Shown here: positions 25,070 to 33,492 of the stretch, in pieces
Numbering within the stretch: position 1 is the stretch's first letter
Layout of the letters: every line of letters starts with the position of its first letter
Assembly (NCBI GenBank): GCA_964370225.1
Contig: CAYJII010000004.1
Coordinates: 7,087-71,086 of the forward strand
Origin: CAYJII01 sp964370225
GTDB lineage: Bacteria; Bacillota; Clostridia; Oscillospirales; Ruminococcaceae
Reading direction: 5' to 3'
DNA: 64,000 nucleotides
Notes under the pieces: generated by a model
Told to the model about the DNA's origin: nothing
Databases searched by the model: none
Seen by the model: the letters and a program-made list of their open reading frames with translations, nothing else
Made by a program: the position numbers and the translations under genes

Positions 25070-26200
25070 ATGTATAAACTAATTAAAAGCGAAAACACTG
25101 CCAGATTAGGCGAATTTCACACAGTTCACGGGGTGATAAATACTCCTGTTTTTATGAATGTAGGTACTGCAGCTGCTATAAAGGGGGGCATTTCCTCCTA
25201 TGACCTAGTCGACTTAAATTGTCAAGTAGAGCTGTGCAATACTTACCATTTACACATTCGTCCCGGTGATGAACTCATCTACAAATTAGGTGGGCTACAC
25301 AAATTTATGGGGTGGGAAAAACCTATCCTAACTGACAGCGGTGGATTTCAAGTTTTCTCGCTGTCCTCCTTACGTAAAATCAAAGAAGAGGGAGTCTACT
25401 TCAACTCTCATGTCGATGGCAAGCGTATTTTTATGGGACCTGAGGAAAGCATAAAAATACAGTCAAACCTCGCTTCAACAATCGCAATGGCGTTTGATGA
25501 ATGTGTAGAAAATCCCTCGACTCATGCATACTCCAAAGCTTCATGCGAAAGAACTACAAGGTGGCTATATCGCTGTAAGGAGCAAATGGAAAAATGTAAT
25601 GCAGCTCCAGATACTATAAATAAAAAGCAAATGCTATTTGGCATAAATCAAGGCTGTATTTTTGAGGATTTGCGAGTAGAGCATATGAAAGAAATCGCAA
25701 AGCTCGATCTTGACGGATACGCTATTGGCGGACTTGCAGTTGGGGAGACAAAAGAGGAGATGTACCGCATTTTAGACACGGTGCTCCCATATATGCCTAC
25801 GAACAAACCGCGCTACCTTATGGGAGTTGGTACTCCTTCAAACATCATCGAGGCAGTCGCTCGAGGAGTGGACATGTTCGACTGTGTAATGCCAAGTAGA
25901 AACGCACGACACGGACATCTTAACACAAAAAAAGGCATTATCAACATTCAAAACGCTAAGTACAGCGATGATAATTCGCCAATAGACGACACTTGCACAT
26001 GTCCGACCTGTCAAAAGCATTCAAGGGCATATATAAGACATCTTTTCAAAGCAAAAGAAATGCTCGGTATGCGCCTAGCTGTAATGCATAATTTGCATTT
26101 TTATAACACTCTTATGGAAGAAATCCGTGAAAACTTAGCTAATGGTACTTTTGAAGAATACCGCCAAAAATATTCTCCACTGCTTGATTCGAGAATATGA
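25070..26200 (+). CDS. tgt: Queuine/preQ1 tRNA-guanine transglycosylase
   Basis: A 376-residue TGT that swaps guanine-34 for preQ1 in Asp, Asn, His and Tyr tRNAs. It has the CNTYHLHIRPG segment, the catalytic region LTDSGGFQVFSL, GGLAVGE, and DMFDCVMPSRNARHG with the nucleophilic Asp. The zinc site is CTCPTC (Cys309, 311, 314) with His near residue 340 in MHNLHFY. It is followed at 51 nt by mntP. A small CACG/CGTG hairpin lies before its start. QueA plus TGT completes the late preQ1-to-queuosine steps; queCDEF are not in the window. Confidence 0.97.
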   Translation: MYKLIKSENTARLGEFHTVHGVINTPVFMNVGTAAAIKGGISSYDLVDLNCQVELCNTYHLHIRPGDELIYKLGGLHKFMGWEKPILTDSGGFQVFSLSSLRKIKEEGVYFNSHVDGKRIFMGPEESIKIQSNLASTIAMAFDECVENPSTHAYSKASCERTTRWLYRCKEQMEKCNAAPDTINKKQMLFGINQGCIFEDLRVEHMKEIAKLDLDGYAIGGLAVGETKEEMYRILDTVLPYMPTNKPRYLMGVGTPSNIIEAVARGVDMFDCVMPSRNARHGHLNTKKGIINIQNAKYSDDNSPIDDTCTCPTCQKHSRAYIRHLFKAKEMLGMRLAVMHNLHFYNTLMEEIRENLANGTFEEYRQKYSPLLDSRI

Positions 26201-26251
26201 GTTGCAGAAAAATCATAAACTATACAGATAACTATAGATCGGAGCATTAAC

Positions 26252-26797
26252 ATGGGGATAATTGAAATTGTCGTTATTGGCGTAGGGCTATCCATGGACG
26301 CAGTTTGCGTCTGTCTTTCTAACGGGATTTGCATGTCAAATCTAAGGCGCAAGCATATTATTGCAAACGCATTTATGTTTGGATTTTTTCAAGGGCTAAT
26401 GCCAATTTTAGGTTTTTACGCAGGGAGCTTGTTTATCGACTCGCTTTCAGATTACACCGATATTCTAGTCGCAGTGATATTTTTCTTCCTAGGTGGAAAA
26501 ATGCTTTTTGACGCATTTTTCTCCAAGGATGAGAGCGAGAAAAAAGTTCTTACTCCAAAGCTATTGCTAGTACAGGGAATTGCAACGAGCATTGATGCAC
26601 TCGCTGTCGGTGTAAGCTTTAGCGCTTTGAAAGTAGACATTTACTTCTCTGCTTCACTAATAGCTGCACTCACCTTCACGCTGTCACTTATCGCGTTGCT
26701 GATTGGAAAAAAAGTAGGATGTTGGCTGGGCAAGTATGCAGAAATTGCAGGAGGCATACTGCTTATATCCATTGGCGTAAACTCTCTGATATCGTAA
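26252..26797 (+). CDS. mntP: Manganese efflux pump MntP
   Basis: A 181-residue MntP-family exporter with six predicted membrane helices in two three-helix halves. Each half carries the conserved Asp motif: GLSMDAVCVCLSNG in the first and GIATSIDALAVGVSF in the second. It protects against excess Mn(II). No yybP-ykoY Mn riboswitch is seen before it; it seems to be the last gene of queA-tgt-mntP, so manganese control, if any, would lie elsewhere. Confidence 0.92.
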   Translation: MGIIEIVVIGVGLSMDAVCVCLSNGICMSNLRRKHIIANAFMFGFFQGLMPILGFYAGSLFIDSLSDYTDILVAVIFFFLGGKMLFDAFFSKDESEKKVLTPKLLLVQGIATSIDALAVGVSFSALKVDIYFSASLIAALTFTLSLIALLIGKKVGCWLGKYAEIAGGILLISIGVNSLIS

Positions 26798-26820
26798 TTA
26801 TAATAAAAAAACAACGCAAA

Positions 26821-26849
26821 AAAAGCTATCCATTAAATGGATAGCTTTT
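26821..26849. terminator. Bidirectional terminator between mntP and zinc-ribbon gene
   Basis: AAAAGCTATCCAT (26821-26833), loop TAA, ATGGATAGCTTTT (26837-26849): a perfect 13-bp stem with A-run and T-run arms, placed between two convergent genes. Confidence 0.85.
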
Positions 26850-26914
26850 CTCGTTTCGTACAGACATGAATTAAATCATATATAACTACAAATTAAAATA
26901 ATTTACAGTTAAGA

Positions 26915-27190
26915 TTATTCATCTTTCATTTTTGCAAAGCAATCGCTGCAATAAACTGGTCTGTCTTCTCTTGGTCTGAAAGGAACTTTTGCTTCAGATC
27001 CGCAAGAAGCACACTCAGCTGTGTACATTTCTCTTTGCACTCTGTTAGCATTTTTTCTAGCAACTCTACAATCTTTGCATCTTTGTGGTTCGTTTTCGAA
27101 ACCTCTTTCAGCATAAAATTCTTGTTCGCCAGCTGTGAAAATAAATTCATTTCCACATTCCTTACAATTAAGTGTTCTGTCTTGATACAT
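26915..27190 (-). CDS. Small zinc-ribbon protein (CxxC-x17-CxxC)
   Basis: A 91-residue protein with two zinc-ribbon units. The first has CKECGNEF and CKDC about 29 residues apart, with FTAGEQEFYAERGF between. The second has CASC, then exactly 17 residues, then CSDC, the spacing that names the CxxC-x17-CxxC family. Such proteins are common in Clostridia and often highly expressed; their function is unknown, though nucleic-acid or ribosome binding is plausible. Basic residues (RVARKNANRVQRE) link the two ribbons. A tRNA-like sequence lies 31 nt upstream of the start. Confidence 0.85.
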   Translation of the reverse strand: MYQDRTLNCKECGNEFIFTAGEQEFYAERGFENEPQRCKDCRVARKNANRVQREMYTAECASCGSEAKVPFRPREDRPVYCSDCFAKMKDE

Positions 27191-27220
27191 TTTAAAAACC
27201 TCGCTCTTGGATATAGTATT

Positions 27221-27286
27221 TGCCCGTAAACGGATTTAGACCGCTACCTTTGTTCTCTACAACGCTCTACTTAAGCTATCTGGGCA
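27221..27286 (-). other. 66-nt tRNA-like cloverleaf sequence
   Basis: Read on the minus strand the segment begins TGCCCAGATAGCTTAAGTAG and ends ATCCGTTTACGGGCA. It can fold as a four-way junction: ends TGCCC/GGGCA; a D-arm-like GCTT-AAGTA-GAGC; TTGT-AGAGA-ACAA in the anticodon-arm position; and a T-arm-like CGG-TCTAAAT-CCG with a 7-nt loop. The D and T arms resemble tRNA closely. The D loop is short, the anticodon loop has only 5 nt, and the inner acceptor pairs are mismatched. It is therefore a decayed tRNA, a tRNA-like leader element, or chance. It lies upstream of the zinc-ribbon gene. Confidence 0.4.
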
Positions 27287-27293
27287 TATATAA

Positions 27294-27311
27294 AACGGCA
27301 GATTTGCCGTT
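27294..27311 (-). terminator. Terminator after SigH-like gene
   Basis: On the minus strand AACGGCA-AATC-TGCCGTT is followed by TTTATATAT. It lies 10 nt past the sigma-factor stop. Confidence 0.65.
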
Positions 27312-27321
27312 ATTATCTTGT

Positions 27322-27912
27322 TCAACTTTTGAGTTTTTTTCTCACTCGTTGCAACGCATTGTCAATTGATTTTGTTGGATGATTTAACTGTTTTGATATT
27401 TCTTGGTAATCGTTTCCCTCAAGGTATAAATATAGTACATTCTTTTCAAGGTCTGATAAAATTAAATCAATTTTACACTGCAATTTATCGTATTTTTCTT
27501 TGTTGATATATAACTGTTCCGGGTTCGAATGTTCGTAAGCATGATCATTTAAGATATCGATATTTTCAAAACTTATTGAATTAGATAACAAAACCGCCTT
27601 TTTCGTTTTTAAACTTTTGGCTTGATTTTTTATCATATTATCAATGCATTTTGATGAGTAGGTTGAAAATTTTGAGCCTTTCTTTACATTATATGTACGT
27701 ATAGAATTGATAAAGACTATTAAAGCTTCTTGCTTCATATCATCATTTTCTGATAAACTGTTGGATTTAACACAATAATTTATCTTTTTATCGATGATGT
27801 CAATATACCTGCTCAAAAGTACTAATAGTGCGTCGTTGTTACTGTTTTGGTACAACTCAACCAGCTCTTCGTCAGTTGAGTTATCTCTCGATACATTATA
27901 ATTCATTCGCAC
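27322..27912 (-). CDS. Sigma-70-family factor, SigH-like
   Basis: A 196-residue sigma factor of the SigH/Spo0H size class. Region 2 includes TDEELVELYQ, then DDMKQEALIVFINSIRTYN and FSTYSSKCIDNMI, the core-binding and -10-recognition segments. Region 4 is LEKNVLYLYLEGNDYQEISK with a helix-turn-helix and RVRKKL. It resembles the transition-state/sporulation sigma factor SigH but is divergent, so the symbol is withheld. The GTG at 27910-27912 is chosen because GGAG lies 11 nt upstream; an ATG two codons later is possible. It has its own promoter and terminator. Its usual Firmicutes neighbours (rlmB, rpmG, secE) are absent. Confidence 0.82.
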   Translation of the reverse strand: MRMNYNVSRDNSTDEELVELYQNSNNDALLVLLSRYIDIIDKKINYCVKSNSLSENDDMKQEALIVFINSIRTYNVKKGSKFSTYSSKCIDNMIKNQAKSLKTKKAVLLSNSISFENIDILNDHAYEHSNPEQLYINKEKYDKLQCKIDLILSDLEKNVLYLYLEGNDYQEISKQLNHPTKSIDNALQRVRKKLKS

Positions 27913-27943
27913 AAAATCACATGCTCCATTAAATCTTATCTAC

Positions 27944-27972
27944 ATCATACATTATTGCATGATGAATGTCAA
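27944..27972 (-). promoter_or_regulatory. Promoter of the SigH-like gene
   Basis: On the minus strand TTGACA (27967-27972), 17-nt spacer, TATGAT (27944-27949): a near-consensus sigma-A promoter about 32 nt before the start codon. Confidence 0.78.
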
Positions 27973-28072
27973 GCGTTTTTATTAAATACTTAGAAAAAAG
28001 GCAAATAAACCAATTTACTTTGCAATCATTCGTCAATTTTTTCGTTTAGATACGTAATTTATGTGAAGTTGA

Positions 28073-28468
28073 CTACATTATTTTATCAAATGTAGCGGTT
28101 TTTAGTTCATCTCGCACTGCAAGTGTTAACTTATTGTATATATTTCGGACTTTGCAATGTTTTCCTCTTCCGCCAGCACATTCGTTTTTTTCAAGCAAAC
28201 ATCTGCTAAAAACATACTCACCCTCTATGATATATAAGATGTCATAAAGCGATACTTCGTTTGGTTTTACACAAACTTCGTATCCGCCTTTTACACCTTT
28301 GTATGACTTGACAACTTTTGCAGCAACAAGCTTTCTTAAAATTTTCAGTGCAAAGCGCAAAGTCACCCTAGTTTCTTCTGCGATTTTCTTTGCGTCAACA
28401 CGTGTTTGACTTAAAAATAAATTTTCCATAATTCTGACTGCATAGTCAGTTTCTAATGTTAAATACAT
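28073..28468 (-). CDS. Rrf2-family transcriptional regulator
   Basis: A 131-residue Rrf2 protein. The N-terminal winged helix starts LTLETDYAVRIMENLFLSQ, with the recognition region TLRFALKILRKLVAAKVVKS and the wing YKGVKGGYEV. The C-terminal part carries three Cys in CLLEKNECAGGRGKHC, the spacing used by IscR/NsrR-type members to hold an Fe-S cluster. It could sense iron-sulfur, redox or nitric oxide state. It starts 10 nt after rpoD ends, so it is probably co-transcribed with rpoD; no isc or suf genes are nearby. Confidence 0.9.
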   Translation of the reverse strand: MYLTLETDYAVRIMENLFLSQTRVDAKKIAEETRVTLRFALKILRKLVAAKVVKSYKGVKGGYEVCVKPNEVSLYDILYIIEGEYVFSRCLLEKNECAGGRGKHCKVRNIYNKLTLAVRDELKTATFDKIM

Positions 28469-28478
28469 TATCGTTCCT

Positions 28479-29549
28479 CTAATCTATAAAGTCTTTTAGT
28501 TTCTTGCTTCTGCTCGGATGTCTTAGTTTTCTCAGAGCTTTCGCTTCGATTTGTCTTATTCTCTCACGAGTAACATCAAACTCTTTACCTACTTCTTCAA
28601 GCGTTCTAGAGCGTCCATCTTCTAGCCCAAATCTTAAGCGCAACACTTTTTCTTCCCTATCAGTTAAAGTGGACAACACCTCGCCTAGTTGCTCTTTTAG
28701 CAATGTGTGTGAAGCAGCGTCAGCTGGTGCAGGAGCATCCTCATCAGGAATAAAATCTCCCAAATGGCTATCTTCTTCCTCACCAATCGGAGTTTCAAGC
28801 GAAACAGGTTCTTGTGCCGCTCTGATAATTTCTCTAACTTTCTCAACTGGCATATCCAGTATTTTTGCCACTTCCTCCGGTGTTGGCTCATGCCCATTTT
28901 TATGCAAAAGCTGACTGCTTACTTTTTTAACTTTATTTATAGTCTCAACCATATGCACAGGAATTCTGATAGTCCTAGCTTGGTCTGCAATCGCTCTTGT
29001 TATCGCCTGTCTAATCCACCATGTTGCGTATGTGGAGAATTTAAACCCTTTTGTATAATCGAATTTTTCCACAGCTTTAATAAGCCCTAGATTGCCCTCT
29101 TGAATTAAATCCAAAAACTGCATTCCACGACCTACATATCTTTTAGCTATACTAACTACCAGACGCAGATTTGCCTCTGACAATCTTTTTCTTGCGTACA
29201 CATCGCCCTCGTTCATCTTAGCGGCTAAAACAATTTCCTCTTTTAACGTAAGTAGTGGCACACGACCTATTTCTTTTAAGTACACTTTTACAGGGTCGTC
29301 GATATTCACACCCTCTGAGGCAAGTGTGGTTTCAATTTCTACTTCGTTCACAGGTTTTTTGAGTTCATCGATGTTGTAGTCTTCCACGATTTCGATATTT
29401 AAAGTTTCTAAACTATCATATAATTTATCCATCTGCTCGATATCAAAATCCACTTCCTCCAAAGCATCTGTAATCTCTTTTGTAGTTAGCTTGCCGGCAG
29501 ATTTACCTTTTTCCATCAAATCAAGAACTGACTTTTTTTCCAAACTCAT
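28479..29549 (-). CDS. rpoD: RNA polymerase primary sigma factor SigA
   Basis: The 356-residue housekeeping sigma factor. A short region 1.1 (KGKSAGKLTTKEITDALEEV) is followed by region 1.2 (DDPVKVYLKEIGRVPLLT). Region 2 carries the -10 recognition segment FDYTKGFKFSTYATWWIRQA, and region 3 begins at RIPVHMVETINKV. Region 4 has TLEEVGKEFDVTRERIRQIE for -35 recognition. The length matches Firmicutes SigA. It lies downstream of dnaG in the classic macromolecular-synthesis order. Confidence 0.98.
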   Translation of the reverse strand: MSLEKKSVLDLMEKGKSAGKLTTKEITDALEEVDFDIEQMDKLYDSLETLNIEIVEDYNIDELKKPVNEVEIETTLASEGVNIDDPVKVYLKEIGRVPLLTLKEEIVLAAKMNEGDVYARKRLSEANLRLVVSIAKRYVGRGMQFLDLIQEGNLGLIKAVEKFDYTKGFKFSTYATWWIRQAITRAIADQARTIRIPVHMVETINKVKKVSSQLLHKNGHEPTPEEVAKILDMPVEKVREIIRAAQEPVSLETPIGEEEDSHLGDFIPDEDAPAPADAASHTLLKEQLGEVLSTLTDREEKVLRLRFGLEDGRSRTLEEVGKEFDVTRERIRQIEAKALRKLRHPSRSKKLKDFID

Positions 29550-29628
29550 ATTTTACTCCATTCTGTCGCATTAACATAATATAACATATAATAACCGCAG
29601 CGATCGGACGGTCACAACAATTTAACAT

Positions 29629-31377
29629 TTAATTTTTACGTTTATTTTGAATCAACTTCTCTATCTCTTCGTTTGACATAGATGCAATGTCCTCTTCATT
29701 ATATCTATATTTATCGTTTAGCAAAACATTTAAATAATCATCCAAAGTTTCTTTTGTATTCTTAAACTCATTATTTGTGACTAATATTTTGCTAATCTGC
29801 GAATGCTCTTCCATTGAAAAGTCTGAGTGCATCATAGATAAATGAATTTGTTCATTTCTATTTAGGTTATTTACCATATATTCAAAAACGCGCCTATTAA
29901 ATTCTGTAACAAAATCCGATACGCTAATTTTTGACATTATATACTTAAAATAATCATTATTATTATACAGAAAAGCTATTATTCCCTCTTCTGATAACGC
30001 TATTTTCTTATATTTTTGTTTTTGTGGGTTTATTTTGTCTAACGCAAACGATTTATTGCTTTGAATATCGCTCCATTCGCGTTTTTCCTCAGCACGTCTT
30101 TTCGACTTAATTATTGAATTAACCTGAGTTAATATGCTTTGAACTGTTGCTTGCGTATCATTTGAAACGATATTTGCATAAATCTCTCGCTCCAATGGGT
30201 TTTTCACCTGGCTTAATATTCCCACCGCTTTTTTTATGTATTCAATCTTGCCATTTGTGTCTTCTAAGTCCAATGACTTTTTCAAATTGTTTAGCTCAAA
30301 CTCAATGACATTCCCCGCGTTATCCATCAAAATCTCAAATCGTTTTTCGCCAAACTTCTTAATATATTCATCAGGGTCCTTTGCACCCGTCATTTTTAGC
30401 ACCTTTGTTTTTATCCCAACTTCAGAAAGTAGATTTATCGCCCTGTGAGTAGCTGTTTGCCCAGCGGCATCTGTATCATAAGCTATGACAACCTCGCTTG
30501 TATATTTTGAGATTATCCTCGCTTGCTCAGCAGTAAGCGCCGTCCCCAATGTAGCCACGACATTATCATACCCATGTGAGTTTACTGCGATAACGTCCAT
30601 ATATCCCTCTGCTAAAATAAAGTTTTTGCGTTTTGAATTCTTTGCAAAATTGAGCGAAAACAAATTCCTGCTCTTTTTAAACACAGGAGTGTCGGCAGTG
30701 TTTAAATATTTCGGTTTTGAGTCATCAAGCACGCGACCACCAAACGCAATAATATTACCTCTTATATCTATTATCGGAAATATCACTCTATTCCTAAATA
30801 TATCGTAAAAAGAATTATTTTTTCCCTTTGTTATGAGGTAGGCTTGTGACATCTGCTCATAAGTATAACCTTTTGACTTTAAGTAATCACGTAAAGCATT
30901 CCAGCTATCTGGCGCAAACCCTAACCCATATTTATTTATCGTGCTCTTATCAAGCCCACGTTCTTTAAAATATTTTCTCGCCTCTAGTCCGTGTTTGCTC
31001 ATTAAGCATGAATAAAAAAACTTTGCTGTAACTTTGTTCATCTCATAAATTGTAGACTTAAGCTCTGCTGTTTTATCACTCTCGCCATCCTCGGGAACCT
31101 TTAACCCCACGCGATTAGCTAGCAGATGAATAGCCTCGACATACTCGATATTTTCCACTCGCATAACAAAACTTATTGCATCGCCACCTGTGCCACAACC
31201 AAAACAAAAAAACGATTGCGTGTCTGGGTACACCACCATTGATGGTGTTTTCTCTGAATGAAATGGACAGAGCCCTTTTTTATTTTTACTCTCTTTTTTT
31301 AAAACAACATAGGAAGATATAACATCTTCAATATCACAATACTGCAATAGCTGTGTGATAAAGCTTTGTGGTATCAA
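29629..31377 (-). CDS. dnaG: DNA primase
   Basis: A 582-residue DnaG that makes RNA primers at the fork. The CHC2 zinc finger is CPFH (37-40) with CFGC (58-61). The N-terminal core follows with AFGGRVLDDSKPKYLNT, and the TOPRIM domain has LAEGYMDVIAV and AYDTDAAG. The C-terminal helicase-binding region is divergent. The start codon is a TTG at 31375-31377, supported by a very strong GGAGGGGG 6 nt upstream. dgt ends 17 nt upstream and rpoD follows. Confidence 0.97.
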   Translation of the reverse strand: MIPQSFITQLLQYCDIEDVISSYVVLKKESKNKKGLCPFHSEKTPSMVVYPDTQSFFCFGCGTGGDAISFVMRVENIEYVEAIHLLANRVGLKVPEDGESDKTAELKSTIYEMNKVTAKFFYSCLMSKHGLEARKYFKERGLDKSTINKYGLGFAPDSWNALRDYLKSKGYTYEQMSQAYLITKGKNNSFYDIFRNRVIFPIIDIRGNIIAFGGRVLDDSKPKYLNTADTPVFKKSRNLFSLNFAKNSKRKNFILAEGYMDVIAVNSHGYDNVVATLGTALTAEQARIISKYTSEVVIAYDTDAAGQTATHRAINLLSEVGIKTKVLKMTGAKDPDEYIKKFGEKRFEILMDNAGNVIEFELNNLKKSLDLEDTNGKIEYIKKAVGILSQVKNPLEREIYANIVSNDTQATVQSILTQVNSIIKSKRRAEEKREWSDIQSNKSFALDKINPQKQKYKKIALSEEGIIAFLYNNNDYFKYIMSKISVSDFVTEFNRRVFEYMVNNLNRNEQIHLSMMHSDFSMEEHSQISKILVTNNEFKNTKETLDDYLNVLLNDKYRYNEEDIASMSNEEIEKLIQNKRKN

Positions 31378-31394
31378 TTATATCCCCCTCCATA

Positions 31395-32420
31395 TTACAA
31401 ATTCACAAACATTTTCGGGATGAACTTTTGTTGGTACACATTTATCGCATACACATCCGACATGCTCGCAATAGCATCACACACCGCACGGTCAATCCCT
31501 TCGTTTTCAATGATTTCTCCATACATTGAAGCTAGTTCATTCGGGTGATTTTTATAATACTCATAAAGTGTGCTCACCACGTTTTGAGCCTTAGACTCCT
31601 CAGATTTATGTGAGCCATATAGATACACCCTATCAAACATAAACTTCCTCAGCTTTTTATGCGCTGTAAAAATTTCTTCATCCATGCGAATATCATTAAT
31701 TCCATAACTGCATTCAATCAGCGAATTTATAAGCGTGTTAATCCTACTTCGTTTATCCACACCTAATACTGATATGCAGTCTTTCGGCAAATCATTCTGG
31801 CTTAGTACTCCTGCTCTAATCGCATCTTCTATATCATGATTTACATATGCGATTTTGTCTGAAAACTCTACCACTTTGCCTTCGTTGGTTTCAGCCACCC
31901 CCGCAGAAGTGCTATGGCAAGCTATGCCATTTCTAACCTCATGCGTCAAGTTTAAGCCTCTTCCGTTTTTTTCAAGTCTTTCCACCACCCGCACACTTTG
32001 GTCGTTATGCCTGAATTTGAACGGTGCAATATCATTTAGCACCTTTTCACCTGCATGCCCAAACGGAGTATGCCCCAAATCATGACCTAGCGCAATCGCT
32101 TCAGTCAAATCTTCGTTTAAACAGAGCGCTCTTGCTATTGTTCGTGCAATCTGCGACACTTCCAATGTATGTGTGAGCCTCGTCCTATAATGGTCGCCCA
32201 CGGGTGCAATAAAAACTTGTGTTTTATGCTTTAACCTTCTAAAAGCATTACTATGTATAATCCTATCCCTGTCGCGCGCAAAGCATGTCCTGATATCACA
32301 ATCGACCTCGGGCTTGACTCTGCCTTTCGTATCTACAGATTTAACCGCAAATTCTGACAAGGTTTTGATTTCGTTTTTCTCAACAATTAGCCTCGGTGTA
32401 ATATTACCTTCAAATATCAT
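31395..32420 (-). CDS. dgt: Deoxyguanosinetriphosphate triphosphohydrolase-like protein
   Basis: A 341-residue HD-domain dNTP triphosphohydrolase. It has RIIHSNAFRRLKHKTQVF, the first metal-binding His in TRLTHTLEVSQIAR, the HD pair in ALGHDLGHTPFGHAGE, and the Asp in FSDKIAYVNHDIEDA. The length fits the shorter Firmicutes type. It hydrolyses dNTPs to deoxynucleosides and may balance pools for replication. It heads the dgt-dnaG-rpoD-rrf2 transcript. Confidence 0.92.
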   Translation of the reverse strand: MIFEGNITPRLIVEKNEIKTLSEFAVKSVDTKGRVKPEVDCDIRTCFARDRDRIIHSNAFRRLKHKTQVFIAPVGDHYRTRLTHTLEVSQIARTIARALCLNEDLTEAIALGHDLGHTPFGHAGEKVLNDIAPFKFRHNDQSVRVVERLEKNGRGLNLTHEVRNGIACHSTSAGVAETNEGKVVEFSDKIAYVNHDIEDAIRAGVLSQNDLPKDCISVLGVDKRSRINTLINSLIECSYGINDIRMDEEIFTAHKKLRKFMFDRVYLYGSHKSEESKAQNVVSTLYEYYKNHPNELASMYGEIIENEGIDRAVCDAIASMSDVYAINVYQQKFIPKMFVNL

Positions 32421-32452
32421 AAGTTCATCCTCAGAAATTCCGCTAAAATTAA

Positions 32453-32480
32453 ACTATACAATAAATATATACAATCTCAA
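32453..32480 (-). promoter_or_regulatory. Candidate promoter of dgt-dnaG-rpoD
   Basis: On the minus strand TTGAGA (32475-32480), 16-nt spacer, TATAGT (32453-32458), about 30 nt upstream of the dgt start. Confidence 0.5.
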
Positions 32481-32539
32481 ACTTCAAATACCTTTATAAA
32501 AAAAGCAACTTCGTATATTTAACCAAATTAAAACTAAAT

Positions 32540-33166
32540 TTAACTGAAGTTTTGATATTTTTCACCTAAGATTTCGTATTTTATTTTTCCATTAGTCGCC
32601 TCAATTATCCCTTTAACAAAGTTATCTGTGACACTTCGCTTCACAACAATCGTCATATCCACATGCTCACCAAAATCCGAGCTTTCTGTAATCACTCCAT
32701 AATCGGGCAGAATATAGCTTATTTTGCCATATAGCGAGTAATCAAAGGTTATGCTAATCACATCACTTAATGCTAAATGCATAATTTGCGCAGCGTCCAC
32801 TGCTACTTTTGATGTATGTGAATACGCGCGGACCAGTCCGCCAGCACCCAACATTATCCCACCATAATATCTCGTTGCGACGACACAAATATTTGTCAGC
32901 CCCTCTTTTTGTAGCACATCGAGAGCGGGTCGCCCTCCTGTGCCCTGTGGTTCACCATCGTCGGAACAACGCTCGACTTTTGCATCCTTTAATATGTAAG
33001 CATACACATTATGCGAGGCATCCCAAAACTCTTTTTTAACCTTGTCGATAAAGGCGAGCGCCTCTTCTTCGGTTGAGCATGGCATAATAGAGCCGATAAA
33101 TCTTGATTTTTTCTCAACAAATTCGTCTCGTGCGTAGTCAGTAACTGTTTTGTATTCGGTCATCAT
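32540..33166 (-). CDS. yigZ: YigZ/IMPACT-family protein
   Basis: A 208-residue protein of the UPF0029/IMPACT family. The N-terminal domain carries KKSRFIGSIMP, ASHNVYAYIL, the DDGEPQGTGGRPALDVL signature, then VVATRYYGGIMLGAGGLVRAY. The C-terminal DUF1949 domain is ferredoxin-like. Its cellular role is not settled; eukaryotic IMPACT acts on translation control. Two ATG codons stand in tandem (33166 and 33163); the second has better spacing from the GGGG site. Confidence 0.93.
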   Translation of the reverse strand: MMTEYKTVTDYARDEFVEKKSRFIGSIMPCSTEEEALAFIDKVKKEFWDASHNVYAYILKDAKVERCSDDGEPQGTGGRPALDVLQKEGLTNICVVATRYYGGIMLGAGGLVRAYSHTSKVAVDAAQIMHLALSDVISITFDYSLYGKISYILPDYGVITESSDFGEHVDMTIVVKRSVTDNFVKGIIEATNGKIKYEILGEKYQNFS

Positions 33167-33207
33167 ATCGCCCCTTTATGTGAGTAAAAGAAAATAAAAA
33201 CAACTTT

Positions 33208-33233
33208 AGGCGATACAGAAAACTGTACCGCCT
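33208..33233 (-). terminator. Terminator after rpmE
   Basis: AGGCGATACAG (33208-33218) pairs with CTGTACCGCCT (33223-33233), with one A-C mismatch. On the minus strand it is followed after a few bases by GTTTTTATTTT. Confidence 0.6.
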
Positions 33234-33255
33234 TTGAAAGTATAAAACATAAAAA

Positions 33256-33453
33256 TTACATACCAAAACGCTTTTTAAATCTATCAACACGTCCACCTGT
33301 GTCAATTAGTTTTTGTCTACCAGTATAGAACGGGTGACATTTTGAGCATATTTCAACTTTTATTTCACTTCTTGTGGAACGGGATTCAAAAGTTTCTCCG
33401 CATGCACAGTGAATAGTAGTAACTTCATATTTTGGATGAATGTCTTTTTTCAT
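33256..33453 (-). CDS. rpmE: 50S ribosomal protein L31
   Basis: A 65-residue L31 of the zinc-binding type. It begins MKKDIHPKYEVTTIHCACGE, with Cys16 and Cys18, and a second pair in CSKCHPFYTGRQK, followed by the C-terminal TGGRVDRFKKRFGM. The presence of all four Cys marks the Zn(+) paralogue. It has its own consensus promoter and a terminator. Confidence 0.98.
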   Translation of the reverse strand: MKKDIHPKYEVTTIHCACGETFESRSTRSEIKVEICSKCHPFYTGRQKLIDTGGRVDRFKKRFGM

Positions 33454-33492
33454 TTTTCTTCACCTCTTTACATAAAATATCATCGGATTACA

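Noticed and set aside
26201..26251. yybP-ykoY Mn riboswitch before mntP
   Set aside because: Only 51 nt separate tgt and mntP, too short for the aptamer, and none of its conserved loops is present.
26926..27156. A 76-codon minus-strand frame inside the zinc-ribbon gene
   Set aside because: The overlapping frame has the paired CxxC motifs with family spacing and the GGAGG-like context; this one is a shadow.
27221..27286. Calling the cloverleaf sequence a functional tRNA gene
   Set aside because: The anticodon loop is 5 nt, the D loop lacks GG, inner acceptor pairs mismatch and no CCA follows, so it is listed only as tRNA-like.
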